DNA from: Metarhizium brunneum
Lineage: Eukaryota > Ascomycota > Sordariomycetes > Hypocreales > Clavicipitaceae
Direction: 5' to 3'
Assembly: GCF_013426205.1 (NCBI RefSeq)
Contig: NC_089422.1
Coordinates: forward strand, 3,038,001-3,102,000
DNA: 64,000 nucleotides
How positions within the stretch are numbered: position 1 is the stretch's first letter; the number at the start of each line of letters is the position of its first letter. Positions 47,407 to 58,836 of the stretch are shown here, in pieces. The notes below the pieces were generated by a model. That model had not been told where the DNA came from, ran no database searches, and saw nothing but the letters and a program-made list of their open reading frames with translations. A program made the translations under genes and the position numbers.

Positions 47407-48736
47407 TTACTGACTCTTCCAGTGCTTGATATCAGAATCACCCGCCACGATTGTCCCGTCAGGAAGAACCCTCTCCGTCGCCCTGACATGTGCCAGAAGA
47501 AAGGGATAGGCCAAGTCGCAAAGCAAAGAGGTCCCAACAATGATTACAGAGATGGGGTGAAATACGAACCCGTGTGCTTCGGGCCAGAACCACCATAGAA
47601 GTACGCACGTCCCAGGAAGACCAAGCTGCGTCCCGAGAAACCGGGTGAACCTATTAGAAGGCCAAGGAGCCGAGTCAGCCAGCAAATTCACTCACTGTAA
47701 GAAATATCACAAGCTATGACTCTAATGTTGAGTGCTGCGTCTCGCGTGGTACAGAGGCAATTTCATCGGCCCGAAAAGTGAGCAAAAGCAGACTAATTCT
47801 CCGGGAGAAACAGGAAGCACCGGCCAAGGACGGTGTGATAGGACAGCCCTACGAATATCGGCCAACTTGTATGGCCCGCCGGTGGGGAGGGGAGGAGAGA
47901 GTTGTGTGTTGGTCGTCGATATTGTTCAGCTTATGGGGTCACCTTCGTCTAAAATGGCCTGAACCAGAAAACAAAAAAGAAATGTGACAAAGAAGAAGAA
48001 GGCCCAACAGACGTGATGGCAGCTTATCCTCTCATATGCTGGGATAAGAAACGATGGCAAGAAAAGAGAAAGCGACAAACGAGACGGACTATTCCATGGC
48101 ATCACCAACACCGACAAGGGCGATGCAGATGCAGAAAAGTGAGAGGCGGCCAACTCACCATATCGCATAGCTCTGACCACCGGAATGCCCTCGCTGAAGC
48201 AGCATGCCCAGTGCACCAACACTCATGATCATTTGTGCGACGCCAGCAGACCACCATGCCAGCTCGGTCGTATCTCTTGCTTCGAGACCCTTCCATACCT
48301 TGCCGGACTTGAGGCCTGAGCCGCGATGAGGCTCCTTGAGCCACCACGACGCGAATAGGCTGTTGGTGACGAGCCCAAAGGCGAAGACCAGGCCCAACAG
48401 CAGGGGCACATGGCGGGCGACCAGTGGCGAGGCGGCATTCGACCTGCGTCCGTACCTGAGGGTGGTGTACAGCACAGGCATGTCGAGGGCGAGCCACATG
48501 ACGAACCCGGCGAATTCGAGCCACTCCTCCGTCACGTAGAAGGCGTACACGAGCTCCCATGAGAGGTTGATCCCCAGAGCGAGGAGCGGGATGGGCGTAT
48601 CGCGAGTGCTGAGGGAGCGTTTAGTCATGAGAACGTAGCAGATGAGCCAGAAGACGACGCCGGCGCTGAGGAGGGCTGACGATGCCGGGATGAGCCAGCC
48701 TGGCGCTGTGGGCGGTGGTATATCGCTCGATCCCAT
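47407..48736 (-). CDS. PaxB/Pyr4-type membrane-bound terpene cyclase, 273 aa, two exons
   Basis: Exon 1 runs 48736-48159 and exon 2 runs 47650-47407. The join (GTGAGT donor, CTAATAG acceptor) restores the frame seamlessly at SYAIW-FTRFLGT, a conserved region of the family. About seven membrane helices are visible. The two acidic residues treated as catalytic in Pyr4-type cyclases have counterparts here: Glu in NLSWELVYAF and Asp in LLCDLAYPFLL. Such enzymes protonate an epoxide or alkene to cyclise a polyprenyl chain, as in indole-diterpene or meroterpenoid pathways. Many fungi also carry orphan relatives of unknown substrate. No prenyltransferase, epoxidase or P450 gene lies nearby, so this looks like an orphan. 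The 508-nt intron is far longer than every other intron in the window. Confidence 0.8.
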
Positions 48737-49202
48737 TGTGTCTTGTCGTGATGAGGATTGCTGCCTTGATTGGCGGTCGCAATGGCCGTGGAAGGTGGTG
48801 CTAATGGAGAGAAAATCTGACTCTACCGTTGACCTATGTATTTACGAAGGAAAAGGGGGAGACGGCACTTGAGTGGTGAGATTCCTGCGGAGACGCGATG
48901 CAAGTGCCGACATGGACGGAGGATCTGGGCTCCAGGGCTGCAAAATTGAAAACGCTCGACTTGGACAAAGCACCTATAGGGTACGCTGATATTTGGCCAA
49001 GAAAATCAATGACAAGTTGACAACGCTCGCTCGCCACGGCCCGCGACGGTGGAAAAAACGATGATGAAATCAATTATTTATTACTTGAGTTTGCCTCTGC
49101 TAAACTCTGTGCCGTTACCCACGAGAAACTTGGGCAGGCAATTTGTTCTACCAGCTCAGCCCAGCAACAACCATATCAGCAACTTCGCATAAGAACCCTT
49201 CT
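48737..49202. other. Intergenic between the cyclase and nucleotidyltransferase genes
   Basis: This 466-nt gap between two minus-strand genes carries the 3' end of the nucleotidyltransferase gene and the cyclase promoter. No gene is seen. Confidence 0.5.
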
Positions 49203-50242
49203 TCACAACACGCTCTGAGACTCCTCACCCCTCGCCTCTTCTCCATCAAAAGATGGCACATTTCCCCGAATATATCCCAGCAGAATATCTGGTGACAAAG
49301 CCGTTGCCAAAACAGCCTCATCAATGGGGAGGCGTTCGGCACAGGCCTCGAATATCCTTTGACGGATACTCGTAGAGCTTGGACACGGCGTACCGAGAGA
49401 ACATGCACGCAGGCAAGGCACCAGGTAGTATCGCCGAATCGGTGGGCTGACTGTCGATGTCGACCATAGGCTGACGCCTTCCACCATGTGAGCTTGAACG
49501 ACAAGTCAGCCAGCGCTCGCTCATTTTCGCTCGCCCACGAAAGCAGAAAGCCACACAACTTACGCCCGTATGGTGTTTGAAAAGAATCCCACGGAAAATA
49601 AGTCGTCGACTCGGCAAAAACCATTTGAACCCAATCGAAGCAGCCCGGTATCTGTCGAAGCGTATACTCGCACCGGAAATCCACAGGCCGAGACACGTCC
49701 GAGGTAATCGTCTCGCTGCAATTCCACTGGCCGGGATCGTAAACTGCCCGAGTGCTTATCCAGTCTGAGCCGACTAAAAGTAAAAACGTCAGGTTGACAT
49801 TCTCTTTTCTCAGATTACCCTGCAATTGTTTCTGGAATCTTGTTAGGGCCGAGCGCGACTCTGTGAATATCCATGCGTTGTCTGCAGGGAACCCAGCAGC
49901 ATTTCGCCAAAGCGCCGAGCGCTTGGATTTGTCTAAACCGAGGTCCGCTGGCTCTTCCCTTGTCTTGTCGCGAATTTGTTCGTCATCGTGGGGGAAGATG
50001 ACGACTCCCCTAATGTCGAGATGCTTCTTCATGTCGTTGAGAACGCTTTGCAGAAGTTGCAAATGGCCCTCGTGGGCGGGATTAAATGCGCCCGGAAATA
50101 ACATAACTCGGTTTCTGCCTTCAGCGTCAATGATGGAAGATTTTACATCTTGGTTGTTAGTGAAGGGGAGCCCGTCACTTGGAATGCTGATGTTGCACTG
50201 CTCGCAGGCCTCGCGAATGTAATCCCATATAGTCTTCGCCAT
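49203..50242 (-). CDS. NMNAT-like nucleotidyltransferase, 322 aa, two exons
   Basis: Exon 1 runs 50242-49564 and exon 2 runs 49492-49203. The 71-nt intron (GTAAGT...TCAAG) joins TPYG to PHMVEGVSLW. Two hallmarks of the HxGH nucleotidyltransferase superfamily are present: FPGAFNPAHEGHLQLL near residue 50, and the C-terminal SSTSIRQ, the ISSTxxR motif that binds phosphate. The superfamily includes NMN adenylyltransferases and cytidylyltransferases. This copy resembles a fungal subgroup whose substrate is not settled, so NAD synthesis is only a possibility. The reading frame stays open upstream of 50242 without an in-frame ATG. An additional 5' exon is therefore possible, and the segment around 50243-50310 has coding-like composition. 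Confidence 0.78.
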
Positions 50243-51060
50243 GTCTCTGTCGCACGTTGCGGAACAGAAAATGCAACCACCGGAGGAAAGATGTAGTGCT
50301 GCAACACGCAATGCGTGGAAAAGGTTTGGCGAGATTTGAGTTTCCAAGTGGCTGTTTACTGTCAACTGCAGTCGAGCGGCTGACAGCGAGAACACTTTTG
50401 CATAATGAAAGATAGATTAGATACTAGGTAGGTAGATGTAATTGCAAGAAGCTGTCTGCATCATAATACGATACAATGAGTCAACTGTGTGCCTACGTTG
50501 CACATTCCCGGTTTCCACAGAAATGGTGACTTGGCCCGGCACATACCCCGACCTTTTGATACGAATAAAAGACCCTGATCCTGTAGACCACTCACTGTTC
50601 ATGGATATTGTGATTGCCATTCGCACAGTCGCATCGTGCAGTGTTTCAACGTACATCTGGCAGGCCTGGGGATTGTGGCCGGCATCTGTGTCGCTTCAAC
50701 CATGTTTCAGTCTCATATTACGCTGGATCCTATATTCAATCATGAGGTCTTATGAACCGTGTTTGCTCGTCATCATATTACCACTATACAGACATTTACA
50801 ATAGGCTTTTTGTCAGCTTATTTACAAATATGGAGTGGTTTGAACAGTTTCTTGTTACTCCCGAGATTAGCAAACACCAAGCCAACTCATTCAGGAACCC
50901 CCATCGTACCCAACTGTGCCTCCGACTCCCCCAAACCAGATTCGATAACATTCGTGTCCATGTTCCTCGCGCCAGTGCTGGTGCTCAGCATACACCACGC
51001 ATTTTCTCGCCACATTGTACAGGCCCGTAGTAACAATGACGCACGTTCCGAGTAGTTTTT
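50243..51060. other. Intergenic between nucleotidyltransferase and RNase genes
   Basis: The 818-nt gap holds the promoter and possibly an upstream exon of the nucleotidyltransferase gene (50243-50395) and the 3' region of the RNase gene. A TAGGTAGGTAG motif is at about 50425. No other gene is supported. Confidence 0.45.
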
Positions 51061-51589
51061 TCAGGCAAAGACTGCGTGAAGCATCATGGCGAAACAGAGA
51101 GCAAAGACGGACTGGCTGTTCAAGGTACCAACAGAAGTAGGTGAGCAAGTGACAAAGCTATTTCCACTGGCCCCCTTGTGAGTGATGACGCCTGCTTGCT
51201 TGCAATCCTTGGTAATAATGACTCGATCGGGTCCAGGAGAACCTGGGTGCTGTTAGCCAAATATAGTTATCGCCATGGCCCTCCATAGGATGGGTGGGGT
51301 TGGAAACTGGTGGGAAATGCAAATACTCACCGCCATCGTATACTTCACCGTTTGCGAAAACGGGAAATTCGTAGTAAGGCCCGCTGCCGGTGAGTTTAAT
51401 CTTCTCGAGGTTCCTGTACTCGTGCGGATATTTATTTCTTCCAACTGAGCGGCCTTTCTTCAACAAAGAGCATGCTTCCCCGGTCGCTGTGGTGAGCTTT
51501 TTAGAGCTGTACACCGTGTCGCCGCAGGAGAACGTATCGCACACGGCCAAGGCAATAAGTGATAGGAAAAAGGTGAAAGAGAGTCTCAT
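51061..51589 (-). CDS. Secreted guanyl-specific RNase T1-family enzyme, 146 aa, GPI-like tail
   Basis: Exon 1 runs 51589-51331 and exon 2 runs 51242-51061. The 88-nt intron (GTGAGT...CCCAG) joins EVYDG to [11 protein letters not shown] signal peptide ([15 protein letters not shown]) leads the protein, so it is secreted. The fold matches RNase T1: the catalytic set His (YPHEYRN), Glu (YYEFPV), Arg (PGPDRVI) and His (GVITHKGAS) is complete, and the Cys pairs are in place. The enzyme cleaves single-stranded RNA after G. Unlike T1 itself, the chain continues past the last Cys with a Ser/Thr/Asn-rich spacer and a hydrophobic end ([16 protein letters not shown]). That looks like a GPI-attachment signal, so the mature enzyme may be held at the cell surface. 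Confidence 0.88.
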
Positions 51590-54560
51590 CTTGGGACACA
51601 CAGTGCTGTTTCGTCAGGGTGGATGGGAATCGAAGTTCGGGTCCAGAGTGTGATGTGATGATCGATGGCATAAAATGTATCATAAGAGAAGTCAAGTTTG
51701 GTGCAATTGAATTTCGGAAGAGGCAGCCCAATTTACGTCACTAGTTTCTTTTCGTTGGCTGGACCATCTCTGATGACGGGCTGTGTCCATTGACGTTGCA
51801 GCTGAAACCAGCGACGACCTTGAGCATTGAATGGCCCAGGAACAAGATTAAGCCCACAGATTAGGCGCAGCCACCAGCGGCGCCTCCTTTGATCCACCGA
51901 ACAAAAGATGCAAAATGGTTGGCGGTTTCGGCATCATGTATGTACCCTTTCGGTCCGCCCTAACCGATGAATGGGGCATTTTCACTCTTGGCTTGGCCCC
52001 GGTACCTTGCCGGGATGTGCCCTTTGATCGACATGAGAAGCGCGATGGTGTCGACAACTACTCGTGGTAGGGCTGGTTCGGTTCAAGGATGCGGAGCGTG
52101 AAAGGAAGGAAAGGGAAGGAAAAATCCACCACGGACATTGCTAGAGATATTCGCACGTTGGCCAAACAGGCAAGAAACAAGATTTCTCTCACACATGATA
52201 CATGAAATGCGTGGTCGTCCCAGTTTACATGTGAATCTGCAAAGTAGTGTTGTTGCACTGTCAATGTTCTCAAAGGCATCAATCATGTGATCCGGTGTTC
52301 GGTTGCTCCTTCGTCGTGGAACTAGTACCACATGCAGTTGACGAGTAGGAGCCGGGCGTGAGGGGCTACCAGTTGGCGTTGGGCATTGGGCATTGGACAA
52401 TGGACCAGACCTTGGACGTGGTGAACCTTGAACCTGCTGCACCCGGGCTCGAGATCCGCACCATCGATCCATCTGGAGCGGGAGATGTGTGTGTGGCTGT
52501 TGAACTTTGCGGATGGCAGGGTCCTTTTAGGCGATGGATGCCACTTTCCAGACATGCTGTTGCGTTATTCGTGGTGGGAGAATGGCAGTCATCATTTGTG
52601 ATGCGCATTTGTGTACGGCGTTAGTGGTTGCAGGTTGGTGCATGGCAGAAACACAGGCCCAAGGCCATGCATGCATGTTGACAACTTGAGTGCATAATAT
52701 ACTAACGGTGAGCAGTTATTCGTCACAGTTCCGGAATGCGACTCGTGTGAAGGCTTGTCGGACTCAAAATGCAGCAAGCTGCAGCAAGCGTAACGCAGAG
52801 TTTCGGTACATCAAAGGCAGAACACACTGACAGCTCTGGAACCTCGAGGCATCATGGTCAACATCGCCAAAGTCAATATTGACCTTCCCCGCGAGCTTCG
52901 CCGCACTGCTCTGGAGCCGATGATGCCGGCAGTCTAGCTTCCTGCATCAGCTCGAGCTGTTCCCTTCTGTGGTCTTTGCTGGCCATCTGTCAACCAATCA
53001 TTTCCCTAGTGTAACCGTCGATCTGCAACCCGAAACCGTCGTTCCTGAGGGTGTCACACGAGAACTGCCGCCAACAACTCCCAACGCTCAACCCGGGTGG
53101 CTGCAGCTTGGAGATGGAGAGGCCCGTGTTTGCTGTGGTCGCCCGGCGCAAGCATGTGGTATTTTCCCAATCGCTCCTTGCTGTCGCTCGCGCCAGAATT
53201 GTCATGTCGCGATGCTTGGTGGATACGTCACAACCGCGGATGAAAATGAAGGACAAGCATGGTCCGTAATGGAAACGCTGGGCCCCGATACCTACATACA
53301 TACATACGTTCCTTGAGTTGCGGAAGACCCTGGGTGGATCGAGAACGAAAAGGCAAGCTTGGCTCACTGGCGTTTGTGAGGTACTAGTAGGTGATTTTCC
53401 TTTGGCCTGCCGGTATGGCATAGTGAAATACATATACTTATTTAGCATCCAGCCCTCAAGACCCCTCTGTTCGCCCAAGTCTTCAGAATTGGCACATTGC
53501 CTCAATCAGTGACGCGCGGGACGTTGCTTGTTTACCCGACTTGTCAAGTATGAGATCGAGCAGAAACGATGATCCAATAGCATTGTGGTAAATAGCCTTC
53601 GTCCCAACCCGGCCACCACCACCACAATCTCGCGACTGTCTGGGGTTCATCTCTATCCTCAGCTGCCGGTGGCATCTGACTCCAGATTGTGCCACAGCCT
53701 TGGCAACTCGGTCAACTCGACAGAGCACTTTTCCCTTCCTTGACAATAGCACGAGGGCCCGGCCAGTGCTCTGCATTGTATGATTATTGTCCTGTCATTG
53801 AATGTAGTACTACTGTTCTCCCAGCGGGCGCTCCGAGGTGGCCTAGGCTGTCTCCTCAGACACCCAGCTCGGCGACCGCAACATGTTCTAAAGTTGGTGG
53901 TCTCAAGTGCTTTGCTGTCCTTGGCTTTGGGCGCCACATCCCAGTCCTTAGGAAGCCGCTCGTCACATCGCGAGTCTCCATCTGTGCCGCATGTGGGCTT
54001 TGCGGCGTCTCATGCGTGCAACCGACCGCAAATTTCCTCAACAACGGCCTTCCTCGCTGGCACCCTCTTGAGTTCCCTCTCTCCCACTCTCACCTCTCTC
54101 ACCTCCTCATCACTTCCGCCATCGCCGCCACCAGGCTTGATTCTCAGGAGTCAGGAGGCATCGGCTGCCTGGCTCGAAGTTGCGACTCGTTCAGCGTCAG
54201 AGCAGCAGCTCCCGCGGCGGCCTGTGAGCCTGCGATCACGGAAAGAGGGCCAGCCCAGAAGAAGCAGAAACATCGACATCTCTCGACGTCCTACGCGAGC
54301 GCTGGGTCCCCAGGTGCGATGCGCCGACTCTGACAGGACAGGACGCCTCTGACCAGCCGGTCTCGTCGGTCAGGCGCTGGTGCGTGTGTCCATGTCCCTT
54401 GAATCCGGGGACCATCAGCAGCTTTCCCGTCGCCTCTTCTGACCCGTTTTTTTCTTAGCTCGCACCCCTGTCTCGCCAGATCATTGGCTGTGAAGGTGGA
54501 GGCTGCCGCCGTGCCCCACCGGACAGGTCGGGTTTTTCGAGCTAAAAACTCGGCACGACC
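51590..54560. other. 3-kb region between divergent RNase and RXT3 genes
   Basis: The left end holds the RNase promoter. From about 53780 to 54560 the plus strand is C/T-rich with long overlapping frames, probably the RXT3 leader and promoter. A 27-codon frame beginning with the ATG at 52854 (MVNIAKVNIDLPRELRR) has protein-like composition and could be an isolated exon or relic. It could not be extended. Confidence 0.4.
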
Positions 54561-57500
54561 ATGGATCCAAGACACCGCCAGCCTGCTCCCGTGCCACGGT
54601 CCAACAACGCCAACTCCAACTCCATCTCGAATGCAGGCTCCAACAGCGCCTCTCCTTTTCCTCCCGCCTCGATCGTCGTGCCGCCTCCTCTGCACTCGGC
54701 CCATCACCACCCCTTCGCGACGCACACCTTTGCACCCGTCTCCGCGTATGCCGCCGACCCTCGTCGGGCCTCAGACACCCCGTACTACCCGCCGGCCGGC
54801 CGCGCCAGCTTGCCAGCTCCGGAGCTTGGCCACAACCATTCGCAGTCGCAGTCGCATTCACACTCGCGCGCGCAGAGTGCTTCGTCGCTCCCTTCGCTCC
54901 CGTCTGCCAGGGAGCACAGTCGCGTAATGCCTCCTCCGCCAACCTCGCCCTCGCAGGGCCAGCAGGGGGGCCAGCCGCCGCCGCCGCATCATCATCATCA
55001 CCAGCAGTCGCAGAGCTCCGTGAGCTACGGCCCGATGCCGACTCGACCGCCTTCTCTTTCTGCTGGGCCATCAACTTCGTTCCCGTCTGGAAGGGAGCTG
55101 CCGGCCTTGAGCTCGCTCTCCAGGTCGGGTGGCGGCGCTGGAAGTAGCTCCATGTCGATATCTTCTATGCTTGGCGGACCGCCTCCAGCTTCCCGTGATT
55201 CACAACCTCCGCCACACTACTCATCTCACGGTCCTCCGCCATCATCAGGACCGGGATATGGGCCTGCCATGCAAGCTTCGCCAAGGTTGCCTTCTGCGTC
55301 ATCCGAATATCCCCCATTTCGCCGACCTCAGACCCCTGACCATCCACGACCATACGATCCCCGAGCCAGTGCTGCACCGTCACCTCATGGCCCCTTTGCG
55401 ACTACACCCGACCTACAACGATACGGTACACCCCAGGGCTATCACCAGCGTCACCCGTCTGCACCCGCCGATATTTCGCGAGAGCCAGGGAGGATGTCTG
55501 CCGGTCCGCCACCGACTCAAAACAAACCGCCGCCGCCGTATGGTGGTATGCCGCCGCGGCCATTGGAGGTGGGCCGATCAGATGACCCTTATGCAAGACG
55601 AGACGATAGCCGGCCGCCCCCAGCCATGGAGTTTAATCCTGAACGGCCAGGTCTAAGGCCATATCCTTACGATGAACGGTTCCACCCCGATAGAGATCGA
55701 CAGCCAGTTCCTGAGGCTCGTGAGAGAGAAGGTAGGGAGCGAGCGTATTCGGGAGGGGCCGATTCGCGCCGGCAGCAGCAGCAGCAGCATATGTCTCCTC
55801 ATGAGTTGGGACATCGAGACACTCACCCTGGGCAGTCTGCTTATGGGCGTCCTCCGGAACACCGAGATACCCGCGATCAGTGGGGACGACCAACTACTTC
55901 AGACCCGAATTATAGACCGCCCCTCGAGCATCAACGACCTCAACACTCAGAGTACCCCCCTGCATCCGGACCATACTCTCACCACGGGCAGCCGTATCAG
56001 GCTTCTCCCCCCGATCGGTATCCGCCAACCTCGCATCCTCCTCATCCATCTGGAAACGCGCCAGCGCCACCTCCACAGTCCTACGAGGCTGACCGAGCTC
56101 GCATGGATCAAATTCACCCTCATCCACCTCAGCCTCAGGGCCCTCCCCGCCGTGAAGAACCACCACCACCCGCTCCTGCGGGCTATGGCACCTCGCATGG
56201 CCCGTCTTTTGATTCGCCTCGTAAGGAGAGTGACGATCATCACGGGCCGAATGGGCTACAGCGAAATTTATTGGCAGTACAAGATATTAATCGCAAGGGT
56301 CGAATGTCCCCTCTCCCGCAAGCAGTCCAAGGCGCACAACCACAGCAGCCTGGCCCTGCGGCTGAGCCAGGCATCAAGAGTGAATTTGGTCGCATGTTTT
56401 CCGGCATTGGAAGCGGCGTCAGTGGTATCGGCATGTCCAGCCCGGTAGCATCTTCGGCCGCGACGGCGTTCCCAAGCCAAACCTCACATCCCGCAGGTGG
56501 CAAACGCGAAGACATTGAGAGTGTCGGGGTGGACTCTGTCGTCGACAATATCAAGGGCCCAAAGCCTGGAAGGAGACGAAAGTTAAAGGATGAAGATGCT
56601 CGTGATGATGATAGTTCTGGCAGACTTACGCCTGCAGGCCGAGCAAACAAACGTGCCAAACCGCATCAGCATCATCACCACCAGTATGCTGCTTCCCCCC
56701 CAATTTAGCTGTGAGCATCGCCCGGAGCTAACCAATAGTTTTAGTCATCATCACCATCACCACCACCACGGACAAGATTCAGTACCATCACCGCCGACTG
56801 CAGCTGCTCAGTTTAAGAATCTTAAAGGCAGTACACCGACAGCTTCGCCGACTGAAAAGTCCCACCACCACCACCATCATCACCATGGCCAAAAGACCGG
56901 GGCTCCCGCGCCGGCCAGCCAGACTAAGCCTGCGCCTCCTGTCATACCACCAAAGACCAAAACAGTTGTAGCCTCCAAGCTTGTCTTGGACTCGGTCGCC
57001 AATCGCGCAAGACATCATCTCGGAGATTTCATATACGAACCCGAACTGAAGCCGGGTCGACTACTTCCAAACACACCCACACACAGAGGCTTCTCGTCGA
57101 ATCCTAAGCCGCTTCCCTGGGATATCATCAAGGACAAGGAGAATTGCCTACTGACGGTCAAGGTGCCGCTTATACATCTCTCTCCTGTAGCTCGCGAGGA
57201 AATCACGGCGCGGGCCTATCTGTGGGGCACAGACGTTTACACTGATGATTCGGACGTAGTTGCGGCTTGCATCCATGGCGGCTGGATAAAGGGCGAGTGG
57301 ACAGACGACGTTGATACGGCCATGTTGGACCTGGAACAGGGAACAGCTGAGGGTGGCAAGCGCAAGACCAAGATTCCAACCCCAGAGCTGCCGAGTCGAG
57401 AATCAGAAGGCGCCATCACTACGCCGCCGCCACTGGGACCCATGGATATCCCAGCAAACCGGGATTTGCATGTCAATGTTTTGATCCTACCTCGACTCGT

Positions 57501-58011
57501 TAAATACGCGGGGTCTACGCGATTTGGCATTTCTAGCCGCGAGTTTGGAGGCCAATACGGCAGCCGACACTCGGTTCACGATGGCATAAGCTACATGATC
57601 AAAAGCATCCGATGGGTAGAAAACGGTGCGCAGCCCCAGGCAAGGCTACGCGGCAAAGGTAGGAGAGAGCGCATGCGTAAAGCAATGAAGGAGGTCACGG
57701 CTAGCTTTGGCAACATCCATGGGCTTGACGTGGAGCAAAGCAAGGAAAGCAATGCGTCGCCCCAAAGAGGCGATATCATCGGCAACTGGAGGAAGAAGGA
57801 CCAGCCGGATGCGCCCGCAGAGGTTGTGAATGACAAGCCGGACCAAGAGCGCGCAGCCAGCGAGGGAAACAAGGAGAACCGCGTAGTAACGACGCAGCCT
57901 GGCAACTCGGAAGAGCCAGCCAAAGAGACGAAGAAAACGCCAGATCAAGATGTTGAAATGACGGAAGCAGATGCGGGGAAGAAAGAGTCTGATACTGTCG
58001 AAGAAAAGTAA
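54561..58011 (+). CDS. RXT3: RXT3-type subunit of the Rpd3L histone deacetylase complex, 1129 aa
   Basis: Exon 1 runs 54561-56683 and exon 2 runs 56745-58011. The 61-nt intron (GTATGC, branch GCTAAC, TTTAG) interrupts a His-rich tract, and the frame is exact. The first 700 residues are disordered and rich in Pro, Ser, Gln and His. The Rxt3 domain lies in the second exon, from about residue 780: RARHHLGDFIYEPELKPGRL, TVKVPLIHLSP, ITARAYLWGTDVYTDDSD, then LHVNVLILPRLVKYAGSTRF. In yeast, Rxt3 is a subunit of the large Rpd3 complex, which represses genes by histone deacetylation. Filamentous-fungal homologues are much longer than yeast Rxt3 through such disordered extensions. Two runs of eight His, each followed by Gly-Gln, are a visible repeat. 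The C-terminus is acidic and Lys-rich. The start ATGG is in good context. Confidence 0.9.
55773..55788 (+). repeat. CAG repeat coding a Gln tract within RXT3
   Basis: Five CAG units encode part of a Gln run in the disordered N-terminal region of the RXT3 protein. Such tracts are prone to length change. Confidence 0.7.
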
Positions 58012-58437
58012 CCATTCTTTTTTTTTCCAGCTTTAATTTCCTCTTGCGACAATTAGGGATACCTAGAGGATGGCGTCTGGATAACGTGTTTATCGAAATA
58101 TTCGCAAAATGTAAGAATACCGGTCATCAAGGAAGCAAAGCGACGAGGGAGGAGGAGGATGATGGACATGTGGCATGCCCGGCAGCCTTTATTGTACAGT
58201 TTAGTGTCGCGTTATGGTACATGTGATGAGGAAACGCCCGCCCTCTCAATTCAAATCATGATTAATTCAACGCCACACCCTCCGTCTCCATCATGCCGAG
58301 CGAGTATTCTCATCCCAGTTCCCCCGGCCGTCTTCGTCATAAGTGCTATACATAGGCCGTCCCTCTCCCACCGCTGGCATCTGGTGCCGTACACCCACCC
58401 CGTCAAAAGTATCGGCAGAGTGGATTGTTTGCTTGGA

Positions 58438-58836
58438 TCAAAAATCCGTCACACGCCCGTTGTAGCTCCAGTCGCCGTCGCCTCCCCACCGCAGAGGTTC
58501 ATTCTTCGGACCGCCAACCTCGCCCGTCTTGGGATTCTTGTCGCCGTCGAACTCGGGCGGCGCGCCGCGGAACAGAGCCGGATTCACACTCTCTTCTTCC
58601 GTGAGCGTATTGGCCTGCGCCTGCGTCTGTCCCTGGGTGGACAGTGACTCTGCGGGAGCGCCGGTGTTTGCGGGCTGGAAGGCGGAGGAGACGGCGGCTT
58701 CGCGTTGGAGACGCTCGAATTCGGCTTGCTGTGAGGCGGGGAGCTTTGGGGGCGCGGGACGGGTCTGGAAGGATGAGTAGGTGCGTGTGCGGGTTCCGCG
58801 GGTGAGGATTGCGCGAAGGGGCCGTAGGCGTTGCAT
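58438..58836 (-). CDS. SDHAF4: Succinate dehydrogenase assembly factor 4, mitochondrial, 132 aa
   Basis: Intronless. Residues 1-30 form an Arg/Thr-rich presequence without acidic residues (MQRLRPLRAILTRGTRTRTY), typical of matrix import. The C-terminus carries the DUF1674/SDHAF4 signature: GEVGGPKNEPLRWG, DWSYNGRVTDF and the stop. The family (yeast Sdh8) binds the flavinylated catalytic subunit Sdh1, shields its FAD and helps it join Sdh2. The middle is low in complexity and rich in Gln and Ala. The insertion GGDGDW, rather than the shorter GDW, is a small variation. The gene converges with RXT3, with 426 nt between stop codons. Confidence 0.92.
   Translation of the reverse strand: MQRLRPLRAILTRGTRTRTYSSFQTRPAPPKLPASQQAEFERLQREAAVSSAFQPANTGAPAESLSTQGQTQAQANTLTEEESVNPALFRGAPPEFDGDKNPKTGEVGGPKNEPLRWGGDGDWSYNGRVTDF

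Noticed and set aside
51180..51215. Apparent frameshift in the RNase T1-family gene
   Set aside because: Careful re-reading showed the duplicated GCTT unit had been miscounted. The frame is intact through the catalytic His to the stop.
53689..54352. Two overlapping plus-strand frames of 190-214 aa before RXT3
   Set aside because: C/T-rich leader-like sequence, overlapping frames and no domain; more likely 5' untranslated or promoter DNA.
54481..55074. 197-aa minus-strand frame
   Set aside because: Antisense shadow of the Pro/Ser-rich RXT3 N-terminus.
56745..56890. His8 runs as traces of an affinity tag or vector
   Set aside because: The codons are a natural CAT/CAC mixture inside a conserved Rxt3 gene with an intron next to them; native His-rich tracts are common in such fungal proteins.
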